From Sesamum alatum (taxonomy: Eukaryota; Streptophyta; Magnoliopsida; Lamiales; Pedaliaceae): 64,000 nt of DNA. The stretch lies in the NCBI GenBank assembly GCA_034509735.1, contig JACGWO010000005.1:40144479-40208478 (forward strand), given 5' to 3'. Under the pieces are notes generated by a model that ran no database searches, was not told the origin of the DNA, and worked only from the letters and a program-made list of their open reading frames with translations. The translations under genes were made by a program, and so were the position numbers. Of the stretch, positions 1-13,000 are shown piece after piece (the first letter of the stretch is position 1; every line of letters begins with the position of its first letter).

Positions 1-513
1 AAGAATTAATTCATACGATGATTAAGTACTTAGTTTTTAATAATTATTAAGAATTTGATTACATATATAGTACAACATATTGAGCAAATATTTTGGAATA
101 TTAAGCGGAAAATTCCATGGAAATCAGTTTTGGAATATTACATACATATATATATATTAATGAAGAAATTTAAGCCAAAAACTCCATGGAAATCAATTTT
201 CCTTCATTGTTTGTTACGCACAATTTAAGTTCCGATAATTTAAACACATTAATCCTTATTAATAATTAGAAAATCATTAAAAAAAGAATTTTTTTTTAAA
301 AAAAAAATAAATTAATCTTTTTTTCCCCCTTCAAAACCAAAGAAATTAAAGAAAACATATAATTCTTCTAAAATATTCCTCCTAGATGCATGCATGGGGT
401 AAAATAAATAATCCAAAAATTTAGTGTCAACTACATACAAATCTTAATAATTCCACACAATTTGAAATGCACGCAATTATATATATCTATAAGAGGGTAT
501 ATATATATATTAC

Positions 514-1902
514 CTTGATGATCTATGTTGATACGATGAAGCGGTTTATGAGACTGAATCTCCTTCCACTTATAGGTTAGGCCACAGTAGGGATGAAATC
601 TCTGATCAAACTTGAATTTCTCCACATTAATGATATCATGATCAGGAGGAGGAGGTCTGAACCTTAAATTCTGTCCGCTGCTACTGCAAACTGCTAAGAC
701 ATGATCATGATCATGATCAGGATCAGGCTTCGAGGAGGATGATGATTCTTGCTCCATATGATTATTTATGATGAAGGGCTTCTTCTGCGTCGACGAATTA
801 TTACAAGGTCTTGTTTTGGCGTAGAGTTTGGACCTCTCTCTGCATTTTCTTGCCATGATTACATGCCAGTGGTTCTTGACGGCGTTATCAGTCCGTCCGG
901 GGAAAAGCCTGGCGATTATAGCCCATCGGTTGCCGTGGATGCGGTGGCAGGCCAGCAGCCGCTCTTCTTCCTCCTCCGTGAAGGGGCTGCGGTTGATTCT
1001 TGGATCCAGCTGGTTGAACCATCTCAGCCTACAACTCTTCCCTGCATATATAATATACTTATAATTTGTCAATTAATTATTAACATTAATATATATATAT
1101 ATTAATTAACAGTAATAACTTATTAGTTGCATGCAGAAGAGATATAATATATATCAATCATATACAATATTGAAAATTAAGGATCTCATATATATATATA
1201 TATAATATATATATATATATGTATCATGCATGCAATAATTCAAGTATAAGTTTTATTAATTATAATAAACAGAAATATATAATATATATATATATATATG
1301 TATCATGCATGCAATAATTCAAGTATAAGTTTTATTAATTATAATAAACAGAAATATATATTGTAGTATTCGCTTCTACTCCAAGAATTGTATTTTTTAA
1401 TCATGCCCTTAATTTGTTAACAAATATTTCATATAATTAAATTTACCCAATTAATTAATATATATCTATATACATAACGCCCGCCAATACCATGCATAAT
1501 TAATTGGAACAGACTACATTAATTTAATTTTATAACTTACACACACACACATGTATATATATATATAGAAATCCATTAACGAAGGGTTGAAGCTCATTTG
1601 AAGCCCTGATGGTGCTTCATAAATTCTTTTAATTTCCCACAAGTATTGATATTTAAAGCTCATCCAACTTGTTGATACTATATATGTAATTATCCGTTTG
1701 AATATTTGAATTATTGGATTTATATATAAATTATTTAGGTATATATATATAGGTGGAAGTTCAAAATGGGGAGAAGAAAATAAACACTTATAAGTGCAAC
1801 TTTTTCTTCATCAACATCATCAAGCCCTAGCCAGCTTCCTCGAAGTTTGCATGTTACAGAGACAAGTTCCTTCATCCTGCAGCCCTTTAATTACCCCATA
1901 TA

Positions 1903-1935
<33 letters not shown>

Positions 1936-2117
1936 AAGAGAGAGGGAAGGTATGTATATATGTATAGTAGTTGGAATTAGAAAGACAAGGTAAGTATGAT
2001 TACCTGATCTAGCTTGTAGCTTGTCAGCTATGGCGTTCCAGTTGTGAGGTCCATATCTTTCAACTAATTCCCGCAGCTTCTCATCCTCTGCAGGTCTCCA
2101 GTGTCCTCTACTGCACA

Positions 2118-2118
<1 letters not shown>
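514..2118 (-). CDS. R2R3-MYB transcription factor, subgroup 21 (MYB52/54/56/105/117-like), 3' part outside window
   Basis: DNA-binding transcription factor, expected in the nucleus. Exon 1 is 2118-2004 (38 codons plus 1 nt, starting [15 protein letters not shown]). The intron is 2003-1042 (gt-ag) and exon 2 is 1041-514. The join restores [20 protein letters not shown], and the R3 repeat continues to [19 protein letters not shown], so R2 spans about residues 4-54 and R3 about 56-107. The short N-terminus and this R3 end are typical of subgroup 21. The start at 2118 is preferred over an in-frame ATG at 2148, which would only add residues encoded by the GA/GT microsatellite. After R3 the protein is Ser, His-Asp and Pro rich. 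A good donor (AAG|gtaata) at 514/513 shows that the coding region continues in another exon, which I do not find in bases 1-430 and so place off the left edge. Visible part: 214 residues. The usual second MYB intron inside R3 is absent. Family is certain; the exact paralogue is not. Confidence 0.87.
1200..1358. repeat. 79-bp tandem duplication, 2 copies
   Basis: Two near-identical copies, each holding GTATCATGCATGC followed by the same AT-rich tail, begin this motif at 1221 and 1300 (period 79). They lie in the MYB intron next to (AT)n runs. The near identity suggests a recent duplication. Confidence 0.85.

Positions 2119-2150
<32 letters not shown>
1900..2150. repeat. GT, GA, CT and CA microsatellites around MYB exon 1
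   Basis: (GT)n followed by (GA)n lies at about 1901-1942, inside the MYB intron. (CT)n then (CA)n lies at about 2118-2149, directly 5' of the MYB start codon and therefore in its leader. Confidence 0.85.
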
Positions 2151-2151
<1 letters not shown>

Positions 2152-2386
2152 AAGATCAAGGTAGCTAGAATTAATGAAACAAAAAGCTTCTGTTCAAGAA
2201 ACCCTAAATCCAAGAATCTGCAGATGATATCTCCTGTTAAAATCTATCAAAGCTCAAAAGGGTGTAATGATTTGCAGGAGAATGATGAAATGATTAGAAG
2301 AGGAGACGATGATGGATGAAGGTGCAGGCAAAGAAAGGCAAATATATGGGAATTGTAAGAGAATATATAGATAGATATAGATTAGA

Positions 2387-2387
2387 G

Positions 2388-2422
<35 letters not shown>
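2387..2422. repeat. (GT)n microsatellite
   Basis: About 15 GT units, preceded by AGAGAGAG, lie upstream of the MYB gene in its probable promoter. Confidence 0.9.
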
Positions 2423-2423
<1 letters not shown>

Positions 2424-2429
2424 TGTGTT

Positions 2430-5090
2430 AATTAATAAATAAATAAAGGTGCAGGGAGATATGGATGGATGGGAGGCGGAGGAGTTAGATAAACAAGTGT
2501 TTTCCGTTAGAGAGGATTTGGATATATAGACCATACTTACACCACTGACCCATTGACGATGCAACATCCACACTACTAACAACCATTTATAACTCACTCA
2601 TATATCATAACTTATTCAATTAAATGTTTCTTTTATTTTTTTATTATTGACACAAATTTTAATTATGCTAGTTTTATAAGTGACATTTATATAAATGAAT
2701 ATTATTATTATCTAAAAATTTAATTTTGATGATATCTAGAGTACGTATAATAAATATATTAATATAATTGAAAACATTGAACTTAGACAAATATATCTTG
2801 TAATGAAGTTATTAAAAAAGTTCATTGAACGGTTTAAATTCAATTCTAAAATTAATAAATATAGGTAATTAATTTCTAAATACGTCTTTTAGTTATATTT
2901 AATCTAAATCTAGATATATTTTTTCTATAGTGTCCATGCATATTATATATATACACACTATTATATATGTACATTTCTCTAGATATAAAGAAAACAAAAA
3001 TCAAGAGAGATTGTGCATATATCTTGAACAACTTCAATATGATATGTCTTAAAAAGGTCTATGTGTTATAAGTATATAAAGGTCAATATTAAAAGCACTA
3101 AATGCACCATAAAATGTTCAAAAAAATTTAGAATATGTTATATAAATATTGGATGCAAGGTTTTCAACAAATATAAAAGTTAATTTAGAGAATTAAGTTT
3201 TCAAAGTTTTATATATAAGTATATAAAGTTTTATAATATCTACAAATATATATACGTTTCAAAGAGTTTTTCAAAACTTATTCTCAAGAGTTCGTTTTTA
3301 ATAATCAAGTTTTAGTATCAAAATCTTCTGATTAATTAAAATATCTTACTTGTTGTTTATTTTCTTCTTTTCAAAATCCACGTATATATCATCATACATA
3401 TATAAGTATTTAATATAAATCTCAAACAAACAAAAAATTAATTAAGAGAGAGGAAGGAGGGAGTAACTAATTAATAAGGTTGCTTTGGTGGGGCAAATGT
3501 CGTTCTCCTTTCAACATCCTTCCCAAAATTCTAACCTACAATACCCACCAAGCACTTTTCCTTTCCCTCTAACTCTGCATGCCAATCTATATATATATAT
3601 ATATATATATATATAACAAAATATTTGAAAATACTATTATTTACCAAATAAATAATTAATAAAAACTATTTATTAATTGTAATAGTTAATGATTAAGTAA
3701 GTGCCTTAATTTTCCTTGTTCATCCTTACGTAAGATGTCCCCCCGTCAAATTAATTTGAATTTATTCTAAATGAAACGAATTAACTGGCTAAAACCCTAA
3801 TAATTATGATTCAATGTGAAGGGGATTAAAGGGTTTTCACATGCATGCATATGATTAATTAATATTTATAAATAATGAGGGATAACATAATAAATAATTG
3901 AATAGCGATGAAAAGTTTGGTATTTTGGTTAGAGCTTAATTAGTGATGAAGTACGTATCATGAGGCTTTTAGGTCTTCATCAGCTTTCCAACACCTAACT
4001 GAAAATTGCCCTACTATCTCTCTAAATTACCTATTCTAATTAAATTGCATGTCAAAATTAGAAATCGTGTTTCTGGTAATTAAATTGCCAATTCAAATGA
4101 AATGAAATAAGCAATATATATATATATATATATGTGATCTTTTCTCCATTAGTGAAATTGAATTAAACTGTTAACTAGAGAATTATTAAAATGTTAAAGT
4201 GATTGATCAATTAATTAGTGTGATCTTTTTATTTGAACTACTTAGTCTTGTATATATTTTACCCACACATAGATTAAAGATTGTGAAAATTTCTTTTATA
4301 AAATTAAAGCTTAATTTAGTAGATATTTAGTGAAATGAAAAGAATTAATTGAATAACAAGATTGAGTTGATATCAATGTTAGGGCAGCCCTATAGATAGT
4401 AGTGGAAGCAGCAGCTGCTGCTGCAACCTCCAGCTATCATTCAAATTCATAACTTTGACAACAACCTAAAACTTTGATTACTTTGTTTCCAGTTTTGGCT
4501 TTTCATTTTGATAACAAACTATATATGGGATATGATGATAACTAATTTTTCCCATGTAGTTGAATTGTCATACCTATACATAACTAACTGTAAGCCAAAC
4601 TGCTTCTCAACATCCAAATACCTCTACTTCTTCTCTGGGAAGCAAGACTTGTTCTTGACTGTTGGCCTACCATTCTTCTCCCCTTAATTTCATTTATTTC
4701 AATTTACCTTTTAACTTAAAAATGTACTCTTGTAATTAGGTTGAATACATCAGTGCACAAGAAAACTTCACTAAATTCCTTCCTAGACAATACTATCAAC
4801 ATTTTATATACTTTATACCCATCATCATCATCATCATCACCATCACCATCATCATCATCATCATCATCTTCGTGTCTAATAATTCACAATCACTGACTAC
4901 CCTATTTCAACAGAATTTTCCCTATATAACCTAATTCATGAACTCCTGTATTTTCTTGTTTATCACTCATAAACATCAAAGCATGTAGAGCTAGCTTGCA
5001 AGATTCATGTAAAAAAACTTTAGTATGGATGGATGGAGCCGTGTTATTTCAACATTTGATCTACAACAATACTGCAATAACCAATTATAT
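2430..5090. other. AT-rich spacer, no gene seen
   Basis: This is the probable upstream region of the MYB gene. It contains (AT)n at about 3588-3614 and 4115-4131, and a CAT/CAC trinucleotide run at about 4819-4868. I see no open frame with recognisable protein content, no tRNA and no convincing hairpin. Confidence 0.6.
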
Positions 5091-8000
5091 ATACTAATTA
5101 ACACAATAAAAAAACATGGATATTCATGATTTCCTGCAAGGGATATATAGTAGTGAGATTAGTATGTCCAAGTGCATACAATCTTCCAAGTGGAAGATCA
5201 TGCGGGGACTGTCCACCAGCTTTACCTACTACACTTCTGCCCATCAGTGAAACAAATTGGCGATAGTGAATATTATTATTCAATGTCTCACAAGAACAAT
5301 TATGCCCAAAAATGATCAAAATGTTGAATAACGTTAACTGTAACTCCATTTCTGCACTCCATATGAACAATTCATGTATGCATGTGCAAAAAAAAGAAAA
5401 ACATATGGCAGTTCTAACTGATTCTGCTAGACTCTACCTCTACATCTCAACTGATTTTGACTCGTTATCACCACCAATTGGCATAAATGATTTCTGAGTC
5501 AAGAAGTTATCAGAACTTCTCAACTGCAACACCACATGAAAGCTAACAGCCGAACCATTCGAACCAGAAATCTTGGCTTTCTAAGGAACAATCTAATAGC
5601 ACAACTACCTGACCTAATGGCCTATACTACAGCCACTAAGTGGCTGCTTAAATATAACTTTTCCATTCAGTATTCCCAACAATCAAATGCTTGTATATGC
5701 ATCATTCCTTCACTACGGTGTAAATATCACAATAGGCACTTTTCAAGAGGCTATAGAAAAACAGAAACTGATTTATTAAGATGTAATATTAAGACATATC
5801 CTTTGAGTACAACTTACTTTTTGGGCTTATGGGATAGTAGGTAGAAGACAAGGATGTAAGAATGTCCTTATTAGCATATGGATACAATACATTGCAGTTT
5901 AACTACTATTCCTGATGGAGTATAACACCTTCCCTTTGCTGCTTACCTATTCATACACTTCTGTATTTGGATGGAGAACAAAATATATTCCGCATTTTCC
6001 TAACAACTATTTTCTTTCAGTCATACCAAAGACAAAGCATAATAATATTGCAGACTTTTAATAACTAAGCTACAGATAAATCATCTACAGTAGCTTTGCT
6101 AAATAAGAAACCTTTTATTAGAAGATTAGAAAGTAGAATGACAAGGCAATGAAAATAAATGAACTGATGTATCTGGCTGTTATTGTTGCCGTGTGCAAAA
6201 TGTCTTTGACATTTATCGTATAAGATAATGGGTGGAAAAATGCACACAAAGCCATTACTTTCGGCTCAAGTGTTGAATATCACTACTATCTTACAAGTCC
6301 ATGATGATTGTTACAATTTTGTGGCATTTAAAATGACTGATATTAGTAGATTTTTCATCATAACAACTTTAGCAGAGACAAAAATTAGAATGAAACATAT
6401 GATTCTTCAACACTACTCAACAAGAAAGGCCACTAACAGAAAGAAAGGTCTGCTCTCCAATCAAAATGGTCCATACCAGAGTTCGATGGCGGCACATTTC
6501 CCGCCACATAATTTTCCACAAAGGAACTAGAAAGTCCAGTGCTCTCCTGATCTCAGCTTTTATTGCAGTCAAACATTAAATGATGATGCTCAACAGAATT
6601 TGATATGATGCAACTAAACCACTAAGGAGATACTTTAAAAGAAACGTGGAAAATAAAGGAAGCCCACGGTTGAAATATAAGAAAGCATAATATCAATATA
6701 TATATACATATATATATTCTCCTGTTTCATATATAGTTCAATTTGAGAAGCCTTTTCCTTAATTCAATGTTAAGGGAATTTGTTACTTCACCAATGAAAA
6801 GAAACTTCTAATCTAGAACTTCACTTTTAAACTCGTCAGGCTCAGATTCAAGCACTAATCCGATATAACAGGAGAAAATCCCACATTAAGCTACACGTTT
6901 AATGTTCATTTTCAGATAGGTAGATGATTGTATTATCCCAACTATCAAATATTACCATTATCCTAGCTATCAAATATTACCAAAATTTCAACATATACAA
7001 TTTTGGACAGGGAAGACATAGGCATATACTCTGTCCACTGAGTTATTTGAGAACCAAAGACCAGGCCTCCACGACTCTGATCTTATGCTGTAACCTAGAC
7101 TTAAAATTTAAATTAGTTGGGTCATATATTCCCAGTTGTCAGGGAACTTTTAAAACATTTTGTGCCCCCCCCCCCCCCCTCTTTTTATCTGTCATTGTTA
7201 CCTTAGTTCTCCCTCGAAATCTTTTGCTATGAATGTTGCCATTTATTTCTGCTTAAGAGCCTGGCTTTGCTTTCAGTTTAATTTCTCTGTCTGCTGAGAC
7301 AGATTCGCTTGCTACTAGAAGGTCTTCACTCCAAAGCTTGGCAATAACTTAATCTGGTGCTTGGATTCATATTTTTTAAAACTCTTATTTGCAGGATGAC
7401 CCAGTCTCACTTTGCCCGTATGCCATGAAGTCCAAATTAAAGTTGAACATTTCTTAATGACACCATAATATGGATATTGGCATTTTTTTGTTTATATTTC
7501 TTAATCTTTATTTTTGAAATAGCAAATTATGTTATGTATATCTTTTTGTCTAGTATTTATTGTGTTTGTTAGCATAGTCCCTTCTTATGTGACTTTAAAA
7601 TTTCACCCTCAAGAAACAGTAGCTAGGAGGGCTGATCTTGAATTATAATATAAGTCAAGATATTATTGAGATCAAACAAGGAATAAGGTTGAAATAGTAG
7701 CAGTTCAAATAGGTGAAAGTTCGTCTACATATCCCTCGCAAAATCTGGTTCAGGACTCCATCCTTCAGAAATAGAAATGAGAAGCTCTGTTAGGAATTTG
7801 CAAAGCGTTTCACTGCTTAAGCACTCAGAAATCAGGTGACACTTTTATATTTGTTTCAGGCTGAACTCTGCAAGTTGTTGATCTTAACTGCAGTCTTATT
7901 TAATTTTGAATAATGTGGTTCACCTAGATTCTAGTCATTTCGCACTCCTATATCATCCGTAACTTCTTTAATAGGTCTTCTGCAGTCTGATACTGATACC

Positions 8001-8640
8001 TAACTACCAAATATGTAAGTCAACTTCATCATGTCCAGTAACCTCATCAAATCTTATCTTCAGCTATCATAGTTCATTTTTTCAAGCCTGTTCAATTTCT
8101 GTTTCTGAAGTTTTATCAATTGGCTTTCGCCTTATACAATAAAGCTTTCTGTTATATGGAATTTTCTGCCTCAACCACATATATTCCGATCAACAAATCT
8201 GAACTATGAGAAAACAAAGATGAGAGTGAAAGTGAACCCCAACCATAATCATTAGCAAAGTGCAATTTGGCCATGTATAATTGTAGTAACAAATTGACAA
8301 GTTTGCATAGGAAGCAACTCAAAAAATACAAATAACAAACGAAATGGAGCAAATTTTTTGCACTAATTCACCTGTTTCCAAGAGTCAAAATTTGCATCAT
8401 AGTCTCACCATATCCATAAAGTTAAATTAGAGCAACACCACTCTTTATATTACAAAATATGTAGAAATTAGGATACTACTGACTTAAAAAGAAGTAATAT
8501 CTGCACAAAATTTTCAGACAAAACAATACAACATAATTCTCACTAGTCAAAGCATTATGACTAAAACCAATGCTTACATAGCTGATAGTTAAGACTTTCC
8601 AAGAGGCAGGTCTCCTAGCTAGGTAAGAATGGTCAGTTGA
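5091..8640. other. Unassigned region, less AT-rich than the spacer
   Basis: Its composition resembles the introns of the neighbouring genes more than the AT-rich spacer to its left. Open frames are at most about 100 codons (5536-5844 plus, 6924-7232 plus, 5098-5370 minus) and none resembles a protein I know. The part next to 8679 probably includes the DPB2 3' UTR. The rest could be a non-coding transcript, a decayed gene or plain spacer. Confidence 0.4.
7165..7179. repeat. Poly-C tract, 15 C
   Basis: An uninterrupted run of 15 C followed by TCTTTTT. It is a likely site of length error in sequencing. Confidence 0.9.
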
Positions 8641-8678
8641 GAAAACCAATCAACGCATTTAATCTCTGATGCATGTAC

Positions 8679-11600
8679 TTACACGGCTGATAGTTCAACC
8701 TCCTGAGAGCAAGGTCGATATGCCACAAAAGTGAAGTCATTTGAGAAGGAACCAGGATTAAAGCATGTCGTTCCAGTGTACTGGAATGCCTTCTGTTCAC
8801 TTCTATCCCCCAAGACTATCTGCATAGGAATTGACAACAAAAACACCAAGCCTTTAAGCCAATTTAGATGAGTTTGAATTTTCCAGAAGTTAGAATTTTA
8901 GAAACAGGATATACTGTATGTGGAGTTGGATAGATGTGAAGGCAATGATCAAAGTTCCAGATGATGGGCTGTATGCTCAAAGGCAAAGGGCACAGATGGC
9001 TTTGATGTGTTATAGTGGCAACAAGCTGCAGAAATGAAAATGATCAGCAAGTATATATCAAACCAGCCAATTCACACTGGAATAAGGGTGTAGAAGAGCA
9101 GACTCACGTGCTCAAAAGGATCACTTGTTTCTTCAGTTGACGGAGGCATCAGACATGATCTACGCATTCTGTAAAGCATATCTTGACGGAAAAACACAAT
9201 TTCTTGGGTATAAAATTTGATCCTGGTATAAGCACGGAAGAGTTTATATCAGTTCAGAAAAAATAGGACAACATAGTGACAAAATATGGCATTACATCAA
9301 TTGCAGCCATCGATAATCAATGTTGAAATTCATAAAGATAGCAGCTGAACTAGTCAAGTGCCTCAGCCTCCTTGTGACATAAGATAAAATAGCCACACAA
9401 TTCAGAGTAAGAAATGAATTGCATGAAATGATATGGGATGCCCTCGTAAATACTGACTTGCACTTCTATATGTTTTCTGAGAAGAATTCAGAAAAAAAAC
9501 CTGCAAGGATTACTTGAGAACACTGCATTTGGGATGTGATTTTGAAGCTCCTCAGTTATGTATTTTGGCAATGAGCATCTGGGCAGAACATTTGAAGGCC
9601 CTGAAAATGAAAAGTAGTTTCCTGTTGACGCATGATACAAGGACAAACATATCAAGAAACCTGAAAATAATTACTGAAATACCTATATCATCAGGACCAG
9701 GAATAAAAAGAAATCTGCTGTGTTCTTTTAGACGTTGATGAGCTGCAATCACTTTCCCTAGCTTCCCAAACTGCAATCTGCATACATGACTTGTCCACTG
9801 TTACTCACTCCATTAACCATATAACAACGAGAAACATGGAAGAGAGTTTCTCACCTGAGGGTTGAGTAAGAATTAAAAGAAAGGTTGCATGGATGAGAAC
9901 AGAAGTTTCCCATGAAAACAAACAGAGAAGGAACCACGCTCTCATTCTCATAACCACTGAGGATGGTCTCAAGTTTTTCCATAGTCTTCTCTAAGGATAG
10001 GAGACTGAAGCAATTAGTAACCATATTCATAAGACAAGAAGAGAGAATGAGACAAATAATTAAAGAATGAGTGACGGCTGGGGGCGTGATTACCTCCTCA
10101 TCATCCAACCAGACATCAGAGAGTATAATAAACATGTCATTCACTGCCCCTCTTTCCAGCTCTGCAAGTCTAATCTGTAGAAAGTGTTAGGGTATACTTG
10201 ATCACAGGTTACTTTGCAAACTAGAGAAGTATTTATTTCCACTCGGTAAAGATAATCAAAGGATACAGTCTCTTCTTTTGTAAGTGAACCACCACCAAAG
10301 AAATCAATTCCTGCAAACATTGTGGCAGACTTTTCTCGGTCCTCCAGTGGAGGAAATCCACAGGTTTTCACCTGCAGATCAATTTGCCACCAACTACTTA
10401 CAGGTCTAAATAAGATTTCAGATATTAGCTGAAAAAAATACCGGCAAAGCATTAAAATGATCAAGCAGCCTGGTCAATATGTTTCTATTTCCAGACACAA
10501 AGTACATGCACTGACAACTCAAGACTGGACTTACAGTATGCAATGACCAAACATTTCTTTTTCTCAGTATACACCTGAATTTCATGTACATGAATCCACG
10601 GGATTGTGATACAGAAAAAATTGATTGGCCCTACTATAGCAGCACCAATCAAGCTGAACATACATAGCATAAGGTGCACAAGTATTACCTAATGAAATAG
10701 CTCAGTTTTTTTAAAGTTGGACACACAGTCAGAGATTCCAAGTAAAGACAGAAACAAGCCCAAGGCAGATACTGGAAAATAGAAAACTCCAAGCAGACTA
10801 GTCCTGAACATTTTTTTCCATGGCATAAGGCCTTTTGCTTTTCAACAGGTCAACAAGACTTCAGTATACAAATCTAAAGAATCAGTAATGCAACACCAGA
10901 AAAGTTCTCAATTCCTGATATAAATTAATCGAGAACATGGAGGGAACAAATATCAACATATTAAACTACAGAAGAACATAGATTTTCTTAGAGTAGAGGC
11001 AGAGCAGCAATGCAAGGACTACAAATTGAACAAGTGACAGGAGACTCTCAATCACCAGATATGCAACTCTATCTTTGTGTAGTGTAGCACAGTGTAGTGT
11101 TGTACCACAAATCTTCTAGATTAAGGTGAGAAGACATAATTGCAGAATAGATCAAAAAAAGCAATTTCATCACCCAGTGATGCAGACTGTCAGTTGAGCT
11201 CTCAAAAGGCATTTCATCATCAAAATGTTCCAAAGCAAAACAAAAGACAAACCTGAAAGATACCATCCAAGAGCATCTCGCCTTCTGCTAAGACTATTGT
11301 ATTTTCTGCAAAGAACCCTGTTGTTATTCTGTAGTTCATGTTAAAGAAACTTCAGATGTAGACCTTCATATGTTGAGTCCTTTAACATCTAAGACCAATT
11401 TCTCCCCAATTTTATCTTATGCCTATATGCTGATGATGAGGATTCTCTAGCACAATGCATGAAGGAACAAAAGAAATGATCCTTTCTCTAGACATTAACT
11501 ACACTAACTTTTTCGAGGAATTTAGAAACGGAAATATAGCTTCATACAACAGGGTGTATGGTTTTCAAGAATTACAGACTGACATGGAAAAGCACAACAT

Positions 11601-12879
11601 AACAGATACTAGAATAAGGTTAGCCTTGAATCATGTTGTAGCCCACTGAAAAACACCAGAAGCGAATAAAGAGAATTTGAGATTTATTGGTATAGTAAAG
11701 GATATTGCATTAGATAAATCAACTTCCACCGCTGCAGTTAAGTCTTCCAAGTAGAAGTGACCATCCTCCAGCTGAGATATAAGACCCATCACCCATCTCT
11801 TTCCTGTCTGACCTACCAGAGATTGAATTGGGGATATCTGAAAAATGAAAAGAAGGCATTAACTCTCAATAGATAAGCCTTGCTAGTTGTGAAAATTATG
11901 TTTCATAGAGGATGAATACAGAAATGCAGGGTGGTGAGAGGCTAGGGGTACCTGGCAGCTGCCATAATCAGATATATTGCTATCAAAAACAGGCTTGGAA
12001 AAATGGGGATCACGAGAGAGCCTTTGAGACAACAAGAGAAACCTATCCCTGTATAAAGTGACCTTGGCAGAAGCATCACCATGAATTGGAAGCTTCCCTG
12101 TGTATCTGAAAAAGTTTAATTAATCCTTAACTATCTTTTAAAAGAGTAAAAAGTTAAACAACACACTTCAAACATACTTCATGAACTCATTGATGAGCTT
12201 TGGTTTCTTTAAACAGATGAGCACGTAGACCATTAGATTACCTAAACCATTTGCTCCCTTATAATTAAATGGAAAAGGCAAGCAAATATGGAGAAAAATC
12301 AAATTCTTCAACAAAGTACCAGCTTTTAGCATTGAACATTAAAACCCCTACTCGCCTAGGGGAAATCCTTTCAGAAATTCAGAATTAAGACGAACACGAA
12401 TAGTTGAAAAAGAAGCACTATGAAGCTAACAGAAGGTATGGCATACTTGTGAAACAATTTCTTGATTGGATCATATCTAAATTTCGGAAAATCAAAGGCA
12501 TCAATTATTCTCAAAGCAGAAGCAGACGACCCGCAGCCACTACTCGACGGACTCTCCTCAACTGCAGCCTCAGCCTCCAGCAAAAGACTGACCACTTTGT
12601 GCACCGGTTCCTTATCCAGTATCGATGATTTCACTAAAACAAAAGAAGATAACAACGTTATTCACAGAACCCGATTTAAAAAGCAAAAATACAGAAATAA
12701 CGTGTTGATAAATTACGTGAAAGGTGGTGCAGCTCATCAAGGAGGAGTTCAATGGCTTCGTCTTCTGCTTCAGGGAAGCGGCTTAGGAAACCGAGGATTT
12801 CGGATAGGGCTTCGATTTTGAGCGTGTAACCCCTCATTTTGAATTTCCTCTGAACTTTATTTCTCATTGCACTGCTCAT
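8679..12879 (-). CDS. DPB2: DNA polymerase epsilon subunit B (POLE2/DPB2)
   Basis: Second, non-catalytic subunit of the leading-strand replicative polymerase, in the nucleus. Exons: 12879-12717, 12633-12447, 12105-11952, 11837-11706, 11330-11253, 10371-10267, 10174-10094, 9988-9855, 9777-9683, 9600-9501, 9222-9108, 9025-8915, 8819-8679. They sum to 1596 nt and 531 aa with consistent phase, close to the roughly 527 aa I recall for plant homologues. The N-terminal helical domain is residues 1-75 (KVQRKFKMRGYTLKIEAL). Later landmarks are ISPIQSLVGQTGKRWVMG, KTCGFPPLEDREKSA, NDMFIILSDVWLD, FVFMGNFCSHP, RFLFIPGPDD, SNPCR, THQSHLCPLPL and the C-terminal FVAYRPCSQEVELSAV. These fit the calcineurin-like B-subunit fold, whose catalytic residues are degenerate in this family. 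Two introns look U12-type (separate entries). The acceptor of exon 8 is the least certain: the AG at 9990-9989 was chosen because it keeps the frame. Confidence 0.95.
10175..10266 (-). other. GT-AG U12-type intron of DPB2 (intron 6), 92 bp
   Basis: The intron starts GTATCCTTTGA, a full match to the U12 GT-AG 5' consensus GTATCCTTT. It ends ACCCTAACACTTTCTACAG, with a branch-like CCCTAAC about 12 nt before the acceptor. Joining gives KEET-IRLAELERGAVND in phase 0. Confidence 0.83.
11331..11705 (-). other. AT-AC U12-type intron of DPB2 (intron 4)
   Basis: The intron starts ATATCCTTTAC directly after the GCA codon (11708-11706), a full match to the U12 AT-AC 5' splice consensus ATATCCTTT. It ends CTTTAACATGAACTAC. 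The stretch TTTCTTTAAC, close to the U12 branch consensus TTCCTTAAC, lies about 10 nt before the terminal AC. Splicing here joins SNA to RITTGFFAEN in phase 0, as conserved homologues require. No GT donor near 11706 would do so. Confidence 0.88.
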
Positions 12880-13000
12880 CTTTTCCTCTGTTTGCTGTGT
12901 TCTAATTACCTCACTGATCTGAATCTGACAATTTGAAGAAGACAGTGTGTGAAGATGGAGGCTTGGCGGCAACCAAGATAGAGAGGTTTGATGGAAAATG

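Noticed and set aside
1..430. Search for the last MYB exon
   Set aside because: No in-frame stretch with a plausible acceptor and MYB-like tail was found; only AT-rich DNA and a short direct repeat around CCATGGAAATCA.
4381..4700. Possible microRNA precursor near GCAGCAGCTGCTGCTGC and near 4650-4690
   Set aside because: The first is only a short palindrome and the second has no matching complementary arm.
8820..8914. DPB2 intron 12 (GTATATCCTG) as a third minor intron
   Set aside because: The ATATCC is shifted by two bases from the splice site the frame requires, and there is no branch motif near the CAG acceptor.
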